A stretch of DNA of 64,000 nt from Symbiodinium sp. CCMP2592 (GCA_905221615.1 CAJNDT010001313.1:890501-954500), one strand, 5' to 3'; positions 1-11,118 are shown, numbered from the stretch's first letter. Notes: generated by a model from the letters alone, not told the origin. Translations and numbers: made by a program.

Positions 1-235
1 CTAAACTCCCTAAACCACAATTCCCTTCCATCACTATAGTGTTGCCATTCTGTTCTGATTGCAAATACTATGATAACGATACTGTTACTAGTATCACTAG
101 TCTCGTGTTTACCTGTGAGGCGATAACTGATATTATGATTGTTATTATCTCTACAACCGGAGGTGCGATGTCGCTGCAAGCCCGTGAAGGATGTGGCGAT
201 CACGTTTCAGGCCGATGGGGCGAAATCGCCTACAG

Positions 236-513
236 ATTAGTCGATCGGATGTCCAGGCAAGAACCTTGGACAAACTCTACAAATCCGTGTAACCCCCTCT
301 AAACAGAACATCACCTTCCTGGGAGTTTTGGAAACTGCCGTGAATCCTGAAGTCGATAGCACAAAGCGGCTTAAGGTCTACCGGCTGCAAAATCCCTAGA
401 GTCGGCTCCAGGAGAGGAATGCCGGAGAGAGCAAGCTCTCTGCAAAGACATACAAGTGCTTTGGTTGCAGAGGCAGGCTGAAAGGCATATCTTACGCAAT
501 GGTTGTTGAATAG
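236..513 (+). CDS. coding-like exon fragments, unknown product
   Basis: Two open stretches look coded. The stretch 236-286 follows CTACAG and reads ISRSDVQARTLDKLYKS. The stretch from 307 follows CTAAACAG, starts NITFLGVLETAVNPEVD and stays open to TAG at 397-399. The same frame is then open again to TAG at 511-513 with a Cys-rich patch (KCFGCRGR). The gap between the first two stretches is only 20 nt, so either the introns are tiny or the copy is broken. No family was recognised. The window edge cuts off anything upstream. Confidence 0.25.
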
Positions 514-1579
514 CGCTTAGGGTTTAGGGAGTCTGTCGGAATCTGTCCTGAGATCACAGGAGCAGACATGCATCGATTTTGATGGATCCTTACACCTGCA
601 TTCTGCAAGCTCCTGCCGGTTTTCCAGTGTGATGAGCAGAGACTCTGAAGTCTGCGGCTCTGGTTCCAGAATCCCAAACCTGCATACCGAGTCCTACATC
701 CTCCAGCTCCCGACAGCTCCCGACTCGACTAGTTATTCATGTTTACCAAGTGTTGTTTTGGGCTTATTAGTGTTACTGCTGTGATTAGTTGTTATGCCCA
801 AGCCAACATCGCGGAACCTGTCTCTGTGCCAGCACTTGCTCTAAGGCTCTATCTCGAGCAGCTCCTTAGCTTGTGCCCTCTTGGGTCTGATTCAGCGAGT
901 GGGTGAGTGAGCGTGAGACTGAGAGTGTGAGACTGAGCATGAGAGTGAGAGTGGGAGGGGAGAGAGAGATGGAGAGACAACGAAGGACAGAGAGAGAGAG
1001 AGAGAACCCCAAAACCGTAGACACTACACCCGGAACCCCCAAAGCCGATATAGTAATCGCCCTCAAAGGAGCCCTACTTAAGCCCGAAAGCACCTGGAGT
1101 ATTAAGCTTAAAGAAATCCGAAAGCGTGGCCTGGTGCATGAGGGAATCTCTGCAGCTGCTGTAGCCTAGGGATCCCGACATGACTGCGACATCCCAAGAA
1201 TGCCAACAGACAGGGGAATGGCTCGGTTGGGGTTCGTAACTGTTGTTGTTTCTGGATCCTGATATTACGCGACTACGACGTCCCAACGGTGCCAACGGTA
1301 AGAACTAGCATGCGGGGGCTGGAGGCTTGGCAAATGGTGCAGCACATTATATTGTGTAATACTCTATTATATCTTATCGTATCTTGTATCAAACCAATAT
1401 ATATATATATATATGAGCATATGTATAAGTATATATGCATATATAAAGGTACATACATATGCAGAAAAGGTGTAGATGCATGCCTGTTTTCCTAAAAGGT
1501 CCTTATTGTCTCTAGGATGGATTTTGACGGAGGCAATACACTAGTCTAAACCGTAGAAAAGTATACCTTCTATCTGCAG
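514..1579. other. no gene recognised; GA-rich and AT-rich simple sequence
   Basis: A GAGAGTGAGA-type purine-rich stretch lies at about 900-1010 and an (AT)n/(ATGT)n stretch at about 1397-1447. No exon with convincing borders was seen. Confidence 0.5.
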
Positions 1580-1667
1580 GTACATAGCTCTCTACGGGCC
1601 GCTCCTAGCCGTCCTCTCCCTCATCATGCTCTTGCTGGCGTGCCATGGCTTAAGACAGAAAGCTTAG
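1580..1667 (+). CDS. terminal exon encoding a transmembrane segment
   Basis: A TATCTGCAG acceptor is followed by a frame reading YIALYGPLLAVLSLIMLLL and then ACHGLRQKA before TAG at 1665-1667. About 20 residues are strongly hydrophobic and the tail is short and basic, which fits the C-terminal membrane anchor of a larger protein. No upstream exon of the same gene was identified. The family is unknown. Confidence 0.4.
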
Positions 1668-2130
1668 GGAGGCACTCGCGCCGAGAGGTGATTGGAACGA
1701 GTGTCGGGCAGCGAGGGCCCTACGGGTTTAGGGAGTGGGATCATGTCCACACCAGAGTCTCATCTTGTTGGTGCTTAGGATTTAGGGCTTCGGGTTTGGC
1801 GCTATGTAGCTTCGATGCACTGCCCAAGTCAGCCTAGCAGTCGTCCAAGTCGGGGTGTTGGGTTCCAAATCGGGTTGCAAAGTTGGTGGCAAAAAAGCTT
1901 CAAACCCACTGAAACAGAGCTCGGCACACCTCGCAGCCCATCGAGGGCTGTCAATGAACAAGTTCTGTAGGATTCCACCCATCCTGGCTCCATAGAAACA
2001 CTCCCAGCTTTGAGTTAAGTTGTCAGGGTTTTCCCGTCAGGTTCAGACCCGTTCTGCGGGGTGCTCAAGCTAGGCCTTAGCATGAACGCGGGTGTCCGAT
2101 GCCATGAAACTCGTTCCCGGACCACGCCAA
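1668..2130. other. mostly non-coding; one possible exon at about 1826-1969
   Basis: After GCCTAGCAG a + frame reads through RPSRGVGFQIGLQSWWQKSF to a TAG near 1969. The alternative frames are equally open, so it is not called a gene. Confidence 0.2.
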
Positions 2131-2244
2131 ACTTAAAGGATCATGGGGCTTAGTAACTAGGGTTATAATTAGGGTTACTATACTTATATCCCCAATTGAG
2201 GTACTTATACCCCTACTTACTAAGTCCCCTGATCCTCCCAAGTA
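2131..2244. mobile_element. MITE family A copy (palindromic, TA target)
   Basis: Ends ACTTAAAGGATCATGGGG and CCCCTGATCCTCCCAAGT are inverted repeats flanking an AT-rich centre. It belongs to the commonest family in the window, whose TIR starts CTTGGAGGATCATGGG or CTTAAAGGATCATGGG, usually between TA dinucleotides. This suggests a Tc1/mariner-type non-autonomous element. Confidence 0.8.
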
Positions 2245-2254
2245 GACCTTAATC

Positions 2255-2592
2255 CCTAAACCCTATAGATCCTTTAAGGAACCCTATAGATCCCTATAAG
2301 GATCCCTATAGATCCCTTTAAGGATCCCTATAGATCCTTTAAGGAACCCTATAGATCCCTATAAGGAACCCTATAGATCCTTTAAGGAACCCTATAGATC
2401 CCTTTAAGCAACCCTATAGATCCCTATAAGGAACCCTATAGATCCCTTTTAAGGATCGCTATAGATCCCTATAAGGAACCCTATAGATCCCTTTTAAGGA
2501 TCCCTATAGATCCCTATAAGGAACCCTATAGATCCCTATAAGGATCCCTATAGATCCCTATAGATCCTTTAGGGAACCCTATAGATCCCTAT
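2255..2592. repeat. tandem array of about 21-23 bp units (CCCTATAGATCCCTTTAAGGA)
   Basis: About 15 degenerate copies of a CCTATAGATCCCTTTAAGG-like unit lie directly next to a family A MITE. The same unit follows other family A copies at 11130, 15805 and 28290. Confidence 0.85.
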
Positions 2593-2888
2593 ATAAGGGC
2601 CCCCTTTTTGGCCTCCCTGGATTATTATTGGGGATTATAAGGATCCCTTAAGAAAGGTATGCCATCTTTGCCACAGCGGCCTCGCCCTTGCCTTAGAGAG
2701 CTCGGAGTGGGAAGCCCGAGACGAAAGAGGTTGAAGCTCCTTTAAGGGTCCCTTTAAAGGGATCTATAGGGATTCTATAAGGGTATAGGGTTTAAGGCGC
2801 TAATATGGGGAGCTTCCGATAATTATGGGTACCATTAAAGGGTTCCTTAGAGGGATCTTTAAGGGTTCCATAAAAGGGTTTAGGGTTT

Positions 2889-2970
2889 AGAGTTTCCGAA
2901 ACTAGGGGTACCTTATTTTGGGGTCCTTAAAATAAGGATCATACCATTTAGGGTACTATATTGGACTCTA
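2889..2970. mobile_element. MITE family B, right end lost
   Basis: It starts AGTTTCCGAAACTAGGGGTACC and keeps the family core (AAGGATCATACCATTTAGGG), but ends without the inverted CGGAAACTCCC. Confidence 0.55.
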
Positions 2971-3092
2971 CAGGGATTTCGCTCTACACCAGTAATACAC
3001 GGGGCGTTTGGGGTTATTTGGAACATAGCAGGTGTATCAGTGTAGCTAAGGCTTCACAATTCCCGTCACGCAACACCCTGAATCCTAAACCC

Positions 3093-3185
3093 TACCCAGA
3101 GGCCCCAAAGTAGTTCCTTTTGGGATTACCTTATAGGATTCTATATATGAACCCCAAAAAGGAGCTACTTTGGGGCCTTTGGGTA
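3093..3185. mobile_element. MITE family E copy
   Basis: Inverted ends ACCCAGAGGCCCCAAAGTAG and CTACTTTGGGGCCTTTGGGT enclose a short AT-rich loop. Confidence 0.8.
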
Positions 3186-3295
3186 ACCCCTAAACCCTAA
3201 CCCCTAAACCCTGAACCCTAAACCCTAACCCTAAACCCTAAAACCCTAAACCCTAAACCCTAATCCCTAAACCCCTAAACCCTGAACCCTAAACC
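3186..3295. repeat. interstitial telomere-like CCCTAAA repeats
   Basis: Degenerate runs of CCCTAAACCC follow the family E element directly. This is the plant/alveolate type of telomere repeat, here internal and imperfect. Confidence 0.85.
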
Positions 3296-3329
3296 CGGAG
3301 CTTCCGGGCGCAAGGCTTCAGTGCGATTT

Positions 3330-3424
3330 GGGAGTTTTCGAAAATTAGGGGGTACCTGATGTTGGGGGGGTCCCTATAATAAGGATCCTACTATATAAAG
3401 GTCCCCTATTTTCGGAAACTCCCA
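3330..3424. mobile_element. MITE family B copy
   Basis: Inverted ends GGGAGTTTTCGAAAATTAGG and CCCTATTTTCGGAAACTCCC enclose a GGATCCTACTAT core. Confidence 0.8.
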
Positions 3425-3549
3425 TTTTCATGGGGTTTAGCATTCACGTCCCTTGTTTAGAAGGTCCCGAAACGGAACGCAAGGCCACCCACCTTTGCGC
3501 ACAGGAACAGCATCGTGGCAATTTTTGCTCATCCCAGAACAAGCAATAA

Positions 3550-3624
3550 GGGAGTTTCCAAAAATGGGGAGGATCCTTATCACAAGACCCCAAAATAAGG
3601 TACCCCTAATTTTCGGAAACTCCC
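3550..3624. mobile_element. MITE family B, short copy
   Basis: Inverted ends GGGAGTTTCCAAAAATGGGG and CCCTAATTTTCGGAAACTCC, with a shortened centre. It lies only 125 bp from the preceding family B copy. Confidence 0.75.
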
Positions 3625-4715
3625 ATGTATGAATCATGTACCTCTATTATATCACGACAGGTGAACCTTTGAGGAGTCCCCAAGCCTTGTAAACTCTTGC
3701 CTGAAACCCTACAGTGCTCGTACTGAGGAGAAGTAGCAGCTAGCGCGCGAGCTTGCAGGCAGTGGGGAGAGAAATTGCGTGCATTACATGTTGACTGCAC
3801 CCGTGAAGAGGAGGCTGCCGTCACTTAGATGTTGAGGCTCTTGGGCGGCTCCCATGAATGGAACCCAAAACAGCCATCCATCCTTGGTGGGGACCACCCG
3901 GGCAGCACAAAGCAGTTCGACCCTTTGGGAAGAGCTGTAGGCTAGTGTTATCTTCCTTTATCGCATATGAGGTGCTTTGCAATAAATCCGAAGTTGCTGA
4001 GTACTGCAGCCGCCATTGTGCATTTGGGATTTGGGCTTATGGGCTGCATCGGTTTTCGATCATTGGTTAGGGCTTAGGGTGGGGATTCAGTGGATTCAGA
4101 GTGTGGAATTGCTTGGGGCTTGATTAGCGGGAAGCTGTGAGAACAGGTCAAACCCCAGTGGGCGCACACACACACAGAGACTTTTTCGTACCAGCCTGGC
4201 AACTATCAACTCAGCCTCTCCCGCTACGATGTCAACTGCAAAGCCGAAGCCTAACCCTCACACTCCCTTCAGAGTTTAGGGCTCAGGCACGTTTTCACAC
4301 GTGACACCTCACGCCTGCCAACATTCGCGTTGAGGGTTTCAAGGATTGCTGCTACCCAGAACTGCCCTGAGCCCTAAGCCGTGTCTCAAATCCTTTGAAC
4401 ATTACCCAGAGGGTCATACCCGACCCCGTATTTTTAGGGTACCTGGTTTTATGGTTAGGTTCTCTTATATAGACAAGTAAGTACCTTAAAAAAGGGGTAG
4501 GGTATAACCCTGTAGGTACAGTACTGAGCCAATCTAGCGAAACCGCCAACATCACTGCATTAGCAACTGCGGCTCTCGGCTGGTCACGAAGAGGTCTGCC
4601 TAGCATGTAATATAGGAGCCTGAATAATTACCGAATTACATTATTTCGGTGGGGGTCATTATTATTCTTATAGTCTAATGCACTAATTATTAAGGTCGCT
4701 GTATTCTTGTGTCAG
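3625..4715. other. no gene named; possible coding patches
   Basis: A + frame at about 3858-4070 is open but has no supporting motif. A + strand dinucleotide CA run lies at about 4168. Nothing else was recognised. Confidence 0.4.
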
Positions 4716-4848
4716 GAAAATTCTTGGCATTGTTCTGCAAGGGGCAGCATTCTGCGTACGTTACAGTGGTGTTTGGTACCACGAGGCACTCGAACAAGTG
4801 GAGACGGCAGCTGGATGGAAGCATGACCTTGCAGTCCCAACAACTTAG
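4716..4848 (+). CDS. terminal exon of an unidentified gene
   Basis: A CTTGTGTCAG acceptor is followed by one nucleotide of a split codon. The frame then reads KILGIVLQGAAFCVRYSGV and continues YHEALEQVETAAGWKHDL to TAG at 4846-4848. The composition is protein-like, with a hydrophobic half followed by an amphipathic half. A putative secreted-protein start lies 156 bp downstream on the same strand, so this is probably the 3' end of one gene in a tandem + strand pair. The family is not recognised. Confidence 0.4.
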
Positions 4849-5004
4849 TCAGCCATCTTCTGCATTGGCTGGTTGTAACTTGTAACTGAAGATTAAATTA
4901 GATGTCTCTTTGGCAGCCTATTCTTGGCTCTGGGCCTGTAGGCGCCGCTCTGATTTGATAGAACTCACCTGGACTTTTGTTCCAAACCCTGCCGTTGCTT
5001 GGTC

Positions 5005-5307
5005 ATGTCGAAATCCTTGATGCTTGTGCTGACAGTCTCCGCGCTGTGGAGTCCTGCTTCAGCCTTCCGCGATGGCAGTGCAGATAGGGTCCAAAGCGGT
5101 TGGAGCCTTGACACGAAAACCGCCCGCCTTTCCGAAGACCTGGCCGGATTAGCGGAGCTCATCAATGGAGAAGAGGGAGTGCGGTGCGAGCATAAGCAAG
5201 ACGCCGGATGCATGGCAGCCATGCTTTCAAAGAAATGGCCAGCGAAGGAATGGGACATCTTCTGGATGAACAACCACTTGGAGAAGGAGAAGTCCCTTGG
5301 TAGCTGA
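5005..5307 (+). CDS. putative secreted protein, first exon
   Basis: ATG at 5005 opens MSKSLMLVLTVSALW, a typical signal peptide: a Lys in the n-region, a Leu/Val core and an SPASA-F cleavage-like site near residue 20. The mature part is charged and has two Cys close together (VRCEHKQDAGC). It then reads KKWPAKEWDIFWMNNHLEKE to TGA at 5305-5307. A TTG two codons upstream is in frame, but ATG is the better start. A likely second exon lies at 5417. The function is unknown; secretion or organelle targeting is inferred only from the N terminus. Confidence 0.5.
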   Translation: MSKSLMLVLTVSALWSPASAFRDGSADRVQSGWSLDTKTARLSEDLAGLAELINGEEGVRCEHKQDAGCMAAMLSKKWPAKEWDIFWMNNHLEKEKSLGS

Positions 5308-5416
5308 ATGACTACCCTTTTCCTTCTTGTTTGGGGGGGATAGCCTTATCCTCCGTAGATTTTTTTCGGTTTACATCTGCTTGGGCTTGTGCTAAACCCC
5401 TAAACCCTAAACTCAG

Positions 5417-5536
5417 CAGATCAGGTATTTCATGGTCTGGGCCGACTTCAAGCAGCACTGGACCAGAGCGGAATTCTCCAAGAACAAAGACAGGATCTTG
5501 ATCTTTGCTGATCCCAAGATCCCAAAGCACGCATGA
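5417..5536 (+). CDS. probable downstream exon of the secreted-protein gene
   Basis: After CTAAACTCAG or CAGCAG the frame reads QIRYFMVWADFKQHWTRAEF and on through SKNKDRILIFADPKIPKHA to TGA at 5534-5536. The composition is protein-like and aromatic-rich, resembling the Trp-rich end of the exon at 5005. I could not find a donor in exon 1 that joins the two in phase. They may belong together or an exon may lie unseen between them. Confidence 0.4.
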   Translation, partial: QIRYFMVWADFKQHWTRAEFSKNKDRILIFADPKIPKHA

Positions 5537-7983
5537 GAGTGAGGGGCCTTTGTATCATTATATCATATGTATGTTGTATCACTTTGTAGTATAGCACATT
5601 ATTCCATACTGGATAATACCAACCGTGTTCCCAAGATCCGCTCGAGATCAGCCTTTGCAGCTTCATGTCTGAACTGCCCGCTAAAGAAAAAGGCGTCTGG
5701 GAGACTTTCTGTTGGCCCTAACTCTATATACAGAACTCCACCCAAAAGGTCTTAAACCAATTCAAGCATATTAAACCATGGAATGTCAATGATTTCCACA
5801 AGTGCGAGACACCAGTGCGCCCACACTCTGGATTGAAAGCTTGTGTGGGTTACTATGGGCACCTGCATAATTTACCTATACTTTGTTGGGGGTCCTTAAT
5901 ATGGTTGTAGTGTAATAGGACCCAAGACCCTATTCTAATTATTCAGGCGCCTATATTCGATTAGGCTTGGTTTAGGGCTCATAGGGTTTAAGGTGTTTAG
6001 TTGATCTTCGGGTGTTTTCAGCAGTCAGTAGTAGTCATACGAAGTGGCCAGTTATGTGACGAATGAGGACAGGCCCGTCGAAGAAGCAATCTTGAAATCC
6101 AAATATTTCGAGACGCAGCAACAAACAACCAAAGCCTCTCTACAATGCTCATATGGGTAGTTCTCCCAATTGGGTTTCTTTTGTGGGGTCCCCCCCGCAA
6201 CTAGTACGGCAACCATCTAATGAAAAGGATCCCCCGAAAAGGGACCCGAAGTTAGAGAAGTACCCGTACGGCATACGACAACATTTGTCGACCTGCAGGG
6301 TTTGGGGTTTAGGGTCTGGGGTTTAGGGGTTGTGGGCAGGCTTTGTGCGGTGTTCATCATTCGTGTTTGAAAAACCCTCATTGACACTTGCACGTATGGT
6401 GTTAGAGGAAGAGGGGATCTCTGTATCGCTGTCATGATAGTGATAATGAACATGCTGCAATCATCAAAGGTCAAGAGCAGAAACAAAGCCCACTAAAGTA
6501 GAGCCTGTTGGAGATGTTCAGATTTTATGAACAAATGCGAGAGTAAGTATCAAATGGTTTGAACACGCGTTTGCAAGGCTAGTTCGAGGCTTTCGTAGAC
6601 AGTTCGAAGCTTTTGTCGGAAGTTCTTATACAGTGATACGTGTGCTGTAGACGACAAATCAATCAAGCCAAGCACAATTGCAAGGACGAAACACATGTCC
6701 GTGCAGTGAAATTCAGTATTGCTGACAAAGAGATGCCCAGGCTCGAAACCTCAACTATTGTAAGGCAAAGTCTGATGCGACTTGTCTTTTAAGTTAAGGT
6801 GTTTCACGAGAAGACATCTTGTTGAGCTTACAAAGCGAGTAAATGTTCGGTCCGGATGAAAACTAGGAGGTCAGTAATGAATTCTGAAAGCGCAGGGTCT
6901 AAGAAGCGTGTAGGACTACTCGGAGAAGCAGGTGCACATTTCTCAGGCTTGGAAGCAACTGAAGCAACAACCTATGTGTCGGTGATGCAAGCGATGGTAA
7001 AAATCCGAGAGCGGGTCATTCGATTGTAAGGCTGAAGTTTCAATCCGCACCTATCACTTATGCATACTTATGCATAGTATGCAAAAATGATTGGCACTGG
7101 TATCATGAAATAAGAATCAGAAGATATGTTGGTAATACGTAAGAAAGGTGAATTTTTAGTTGTGTTGTCAGGGAAGATTCCAACAGCTCAGTTTTCAGCC
7201 ATCGGAGGAACCAACCGACTTTTCAGAGAACCAATGCGCCGAGCGCTGCACACACGCAGCAGTTTTGGACACCACGACCGAAAGTATAAAGCAACCCTAA
7301 ATCCTAAACTCCAATGCTTCCAACCCTAGACCCTGTAAAACCATCCTAGAAAGAAGCTGCGGACAGGTCGCCTCTGCAGCTGTTCGTGTGATAAGTGGCG
7401 CGAGGTAGCGGGCAGAGGGTCTGCAGGGCATCATTCGTATACAACAAGATCCCTTTGTAGTCCGAGCTTATAGTTCAGTATAAGGTCCCGAAAATCCGAT
7501 TCTAATTGACAAAGTATTGCAACACTGGAGCAGAACTTAGATCCAAAGCTTTGGCAGGAACCGAAGCCCCGACCTGCGTCTTTTGGTAGAAGCCCCAACG
7601 GTCGGCTCGAGACTGACCTGCAGGCAAGACTAGCCGGCGGATGAATCGAAGCAAGATAGGATGAGTGGTAGTCGGAGTCCTGGCACGATATTAGCACAAG
7701 TAGTGGTAGTGGTGCCTTTGTCGTCTTTATTAGATATGGCGACTGGCTTGATACCGAAGATCGCATGTAGGTGCAAGTCTCTCTGCCCTTCAGCTTAGTT
7801 CCTGCTAAAGAGGGCAACCGCTCAGTAGGTAGGCGCCTGCGGCGACCGGTTCGATCCTGGAGACAAAGATCTCAAGTAAGGCTGACCGACCCCATTTCCC
7901 AGAAAGTCCAAGGTTTGCGTGAGGGGGGGGGGGGGGGGTTCGAGGGTTTAAGGCGCTAAGCACTGAAAAGTGGGTTTAGGGTT
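5537..7983. other. long stretch with no supported gene
   Basis: It holds one family D MITE (5851-5955), unusually repeat-poor AT-balanced DNA at about 6480-7320 and a G17 homopolymer at 7922-7938. Open frames on both strands (for example 7431-7817, -) lack motifs and borders. Confidence 0.5.
5851..5955. mobile_element. MITE family D, diverged copy
   Basis: It has the family D core ATTTACCTATACTTTGTTGG and the right end TATTCTAATTATTCAGGCGC. The family consensus is TATAGGGGCCTTAATAATTA with an inverted end AAGGCCCCTATA. Confidence 0.6.
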
Positions 7984-8078
7984 TACCCAGAGGCCCCATA
8001 GTAGTTCCTTTTTGGGAGTGCCTTCTAGGATATTTTGTATGAACCCCAAAAAGGAACTACTAAGGGGCCTCTGGGTAG
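7984..8078. mobile_element. MITE family E copy
   Basis: Inverted ends TACCCAGAGGCCCCATAGTA and TACTAAGGGGCCTCTGGGTA. Confidence 0.8.
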
Positions 8079-8084
8079 TTGAAA

Positions 8085-8311
8085 CTCCTTCACCCCCCCA
8101 AACCCTAAACCCCTAAACCCTAAACCCCCTTCAAGAATCTGATGTTCATTGCGGCTTGGGGCCTGGAAGATGGCCGCTTGTGAGATGTTGTTTGGATCAC
8201 AGAATCAGACCTCGCGCTTCATCTTTGCACCTTAGGGTTTAGGGTTCAGGGTTTAGGGGTTTCGGGTTGAGGGGTTTAGGGGTTTAGGTGTTTTAGGGTT
8301 TAGGGTCTTTT
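8085..8311. repeat. telomere-like repeats in both orientations
   Basis: CCCTAAACCC runs at 8098-8130 and TTTAGGGTTT-type runs at 8231-8311 point towards each other across a 100-bp unique spacer. Confidence 0.75.
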
Positions 8312-8578
8312 AGGGCTAGGGCATGCACTAGACTACGGAAGTGTTTGGGCTTCTGTCGGAGAAGCTTCACCGAGCATGTCGGCTGGCATCGCGGCAGTCA
8401 TTATACTTCTTATTCATAATAACGAACCCCAGAACAGTCTTGCTAATTGCTTAGGCCCCTAGAGTAACATCAGTCAAGACCTCGACCTCCCACCAAGATC
8501 TCATATTGCGGCGCACGCATGCAGGGTGTAAACGTAGGGTTCCTGACCCCCTTGCACCGACGTAGATCCTATAGACCC

Positions 8579-8695
8579 TACTTAAAGGATCATGGGACTT
8601 AGTAACTAGGGTTAGTTAGAATTAGGGTAACTATACTTGTAACCCCAATTAAGGTACGTATAACCTTACTTACTAAGTCCCATGATCCTCCAAGT
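8579..8695. mobile_element. MITE family A copy
   Basis: Ends TACTTAAAGGATCATGGGAC and GTCCCATGATCCTCCAAGTA are near-perfect inverted repeats flanked by TA. Confidence 0.85.
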
Positions 8696-8819
8696 AACCT
8701 ACTGCCAGAAAGTCGTTTCCAGGAGGTACCGGGCCAAGAGGCAGTTTTAGCTGCTGGATCCAGGTCGGCAGGGCGGCTGAAGAGCTGAGAACCATGCTGA
8801 GCTCAACAGATGCAGCCTC

Positions 8820-8898
8820 ATATGGGAGCCTTCATAATTCGAACTAATGGGGCCTGAAAGGGTATATCATGCTATGGTATTCAATCAGGCTTCTATAT
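8820..8898. mobile_element. MITE family D, diverged
   Basis: TATGGGAGCCTTCATAATTC at the left and ATCAGGCTTCTATATTA at the right match the family D ends weakly. Confidence 0.45.
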
Positions 8899-8958
8899 TA
8901 CGAGATTGCAAGCTAAGTCTCATAAGGTTGTAGGGACGAGAGTGTTTAGCTCGAGCAG

Positions 8959-9195
8959 TTTTAATCGGTGGTGCTGCCCGCCGGCAACGCCTACCCCAAC
9001 ATTGGTTGCTTCAGATTGTGGATATTACCACCCGATACTCCTTTCATGAAGCTGGGCAAAAATAGCACGAGTTGTTAAGAAACCATTGGCACCAAGACAG
9101 CGCACCTGGACATTGTACCTGGCAGTGAAGCAAAAAACACCGCTCGCCTGAGCCATATCTATGCAGCCGGCTTATTCATGTTAGCTTATCCATAG
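8959..9195 (+). CDS. coding-like stretch, possibly two exons or a pseudogene
   Basis: One + frame is open on both sides of a single TAA near 9077. The first half reads VLPAGNAYPNIGCFRLWILP. The second follows TTGTTAAG and reads TIGTKTAHLDIVPGSEAKN then TARLSHIYAAGLFMLAYP, ending TAG at 9193-9195. Another frame after CGAGCAG at 8956-8958 is also open, so the first half is ambiguous. No family was recognised. Confidence 0.3.
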
Positions 9196-9499
9196 TCCCA
9201 AGACGATCATTCGCCGCATGCTTCTTGAGCCTCGCATGTGCCTTTGTTGTTGCCCTGCTCCCGTGCGGCGGCCACCTATCGCAGCGAGCGAACAGAAAGA
9301 ACCGCTGCCAAAGCTTAATACACAAGCCAAACAAGCCTGAATAATTTCCAGAACACCCGTAACACTCCTTAGCGTTCCTTCTCATATTTAACCGCTACGC
9401 GTACCCCGCCTGGACAAAGCCCCTCCCCGACTGAACAAGGGTTTGGGAAACATGGTTTTGGGCATGTCTCGGTTGAGCCTGCGCTCCGACAATGACATC

Positions 9500-9690
9500 A
9501 ACGACGACGACGACGATAACCCCAAACAAGCATCACTACGAGGCCCACGACAACAACAACAACATCAACAATATCAACAACAATTTACTCACAGAAAGAA
9601 GTTTCTACTACTACTACTACTACGACGACGACAACTACTACGACGACAACTACTACAACAACTACTACTACTACTACTACTACTACTGCC
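9500..9690. repeat. trinucleotide repeats (GAC, AAC, TAC)
   Basis: GACGACGACG, ACAACAACAA and CTACTACTAC runs give poly-Gln, poly-Asn, poly-Tyr or poly-Leu frames. The apparent proteins here are translation of the microsatellite. Confidence 0.9.
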
Positions 9691-9790
9691 AACAGCACCC
9701 CCCAGCCACAGACAAAATTCCAACCACCCCCCGGGATCCTGAAAGTCCAACATGGGGACCCCTTAAAGACCCAATAATCAGGTCCCTGGA

Positions 9791-9825
9791 AGCCTAGGGT
9801 TTTAGGGTTTAGGGTTTAGGGTTTA
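9791..9825 (+). repeat. short TTTAGGG run
   Basis: About four near-perfect TTTAGGG units follow GCCTAGGGTT. Confidence 0.85.
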
Positions 9826-10262
9826 CATATCTCGAAAGGTGCCGAAAAAATCGTCGGTGCGATATTGTAGTGAGGTGTAGAACCCAGCTTCGACCGAGTG
9901 CCAATGTCCAGGTTATGTGCTGCATTGTGCGCACCTCCTATCCCGAAGCTGCGCTTTCCGCGGCGGCAGCTGGGGCCGAACAGCTGTGAGGGTTTCAAAG
10001 CCCATTTTTCGAGTTTAATTTAGGCATCGACCAGGTTGTGTGAAGATTGATGCTTCTATGTTTTAAGAAGCCAGCATATCATCAGCATGATTACTATAGG
10101 GGCTCCTTAGGAATTATTGTTCATTGTTCACGAAAAACCCAAGAGAATATTCTGGTTCTAAGGGGTATAGAAGCAGGGTGAAAGAAAGAATTCAACACTG
10201 CTGTCTAGCCAGGCCTCACCACCGAGAAGTGACGGAATCAGCCTCGTGCACGGCTTTCCCAG

Positions 10263-10380
10263 GTCCGAGTCAGTGGCCTCCAGGCTCAGTCAGCTGGAGT
10301 ATGAGGCAAAGTTGCGTGATGTTCGCAATACTAAATTTGAAACGCCCATGCGGCTGTGTTGCTATGAGGGTATTCAATAA
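10263..10380 (+). CDS. exon encoding a coiled-coil-like segment
   Basis: The acceptor GGCTTTCCCAG is followed by one split-codon nucleotide. The frame reads SESVASRLSQLEYEAKLRDV, then RNTKFETPMRLCCYEGIQ, to TAA at 10378-10380. A GAGG|GTATTC donor lies at about 10370. Heptad-like spacing of L and charged residues suggests a helix or coiled coil. Another + strand exon at 12391 with similar helical composition may belong to the same gene. Nothing names the family. Confidence 0.45.
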
Positions 10381-10997
10381 GGGCTTTTGTGAGGTTTACA
10401 CGGGCTCATTCGAGTGTTATACGCGTGTTACAGGGTCTGATGACGGTTTGCAGGGGTGTTATGGGGTCCTCTCCGGATTTTACAACGGTGTTAGACTTAC
10501 GCCCTTTTACAAGTGCGGGTTGGTGGACAGTGGTGTTTCGAAGAGTTCACGGCTTTCTTAAGTGTGAGGATTTAAAATCAGAGAACTTGGCTGCATTTAG
10601 GGGTTTGGGCGTTTAAGGTTCAGGGGTTTTCGGGATCGCGGATTTAGGCCAGTTTAGACATACAGGGTGGGGAGGGCAATAAGGAGACTTACATAGAAAC
10701 AAACCAGCTGAAACCCCCAAAAGCCATAAAAGCCCGAAACCCAAGTCCCAAGCCCGAACCTCAACCTGTATTCTGCTTGTAGAGATGCTCGTGGGTTCTC
10801 CCATTGAATGCCAAAGGCTACCCCTGTTTAGGGTTTAGGGTTTAGGGATACAAAGGACCCTTGCCGGTAAACCCCAAATTCAAAACCCTTCTCCCCTCTA
10901 AAGCTCTATACCCCCAAGCCCCTCATGCCCTGAACTCTAAACCCCAGAGTACCCTAAACCCCTCTCTAAACAGGAAAATACACGAAACTCTAAACCC

Positions 10998-11118
10998 TAC
11001 TTCAAGGATCATGCGACTTAGTAACTAGGGTTGTAATTAGGAACTATACTTATAACTACTTATAGCCTCAATTAAGGTGCTTATAACCTTACTTACTAAG
11101 CCCCATGATCCTCCAAGT
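10998..11118. mobile_element. MITE family A copy
   Basis: Left end ACTTCAAGGATCATGCGAC, right end CCCCATGATCCTCCAAGT. It is followed at 11130 by the AGATCCCTTTAAGGA repeat unit. Confidence 0.8.

Noticed and set aside
7815..7866. tRNA-like GCTCAGTAGG and GGTTCGATCC boxes
   Set aside because: They are only about 30 bp apart, too close for a tRNA, and no acceptor stem pairs. At best a degraded SINE promoter.
9443..9797. Poly-Gln/Leu and poly-Asn/Tyr proteins
   Set aside because: Translation of trinucleotide repeats, open in several frames at once.
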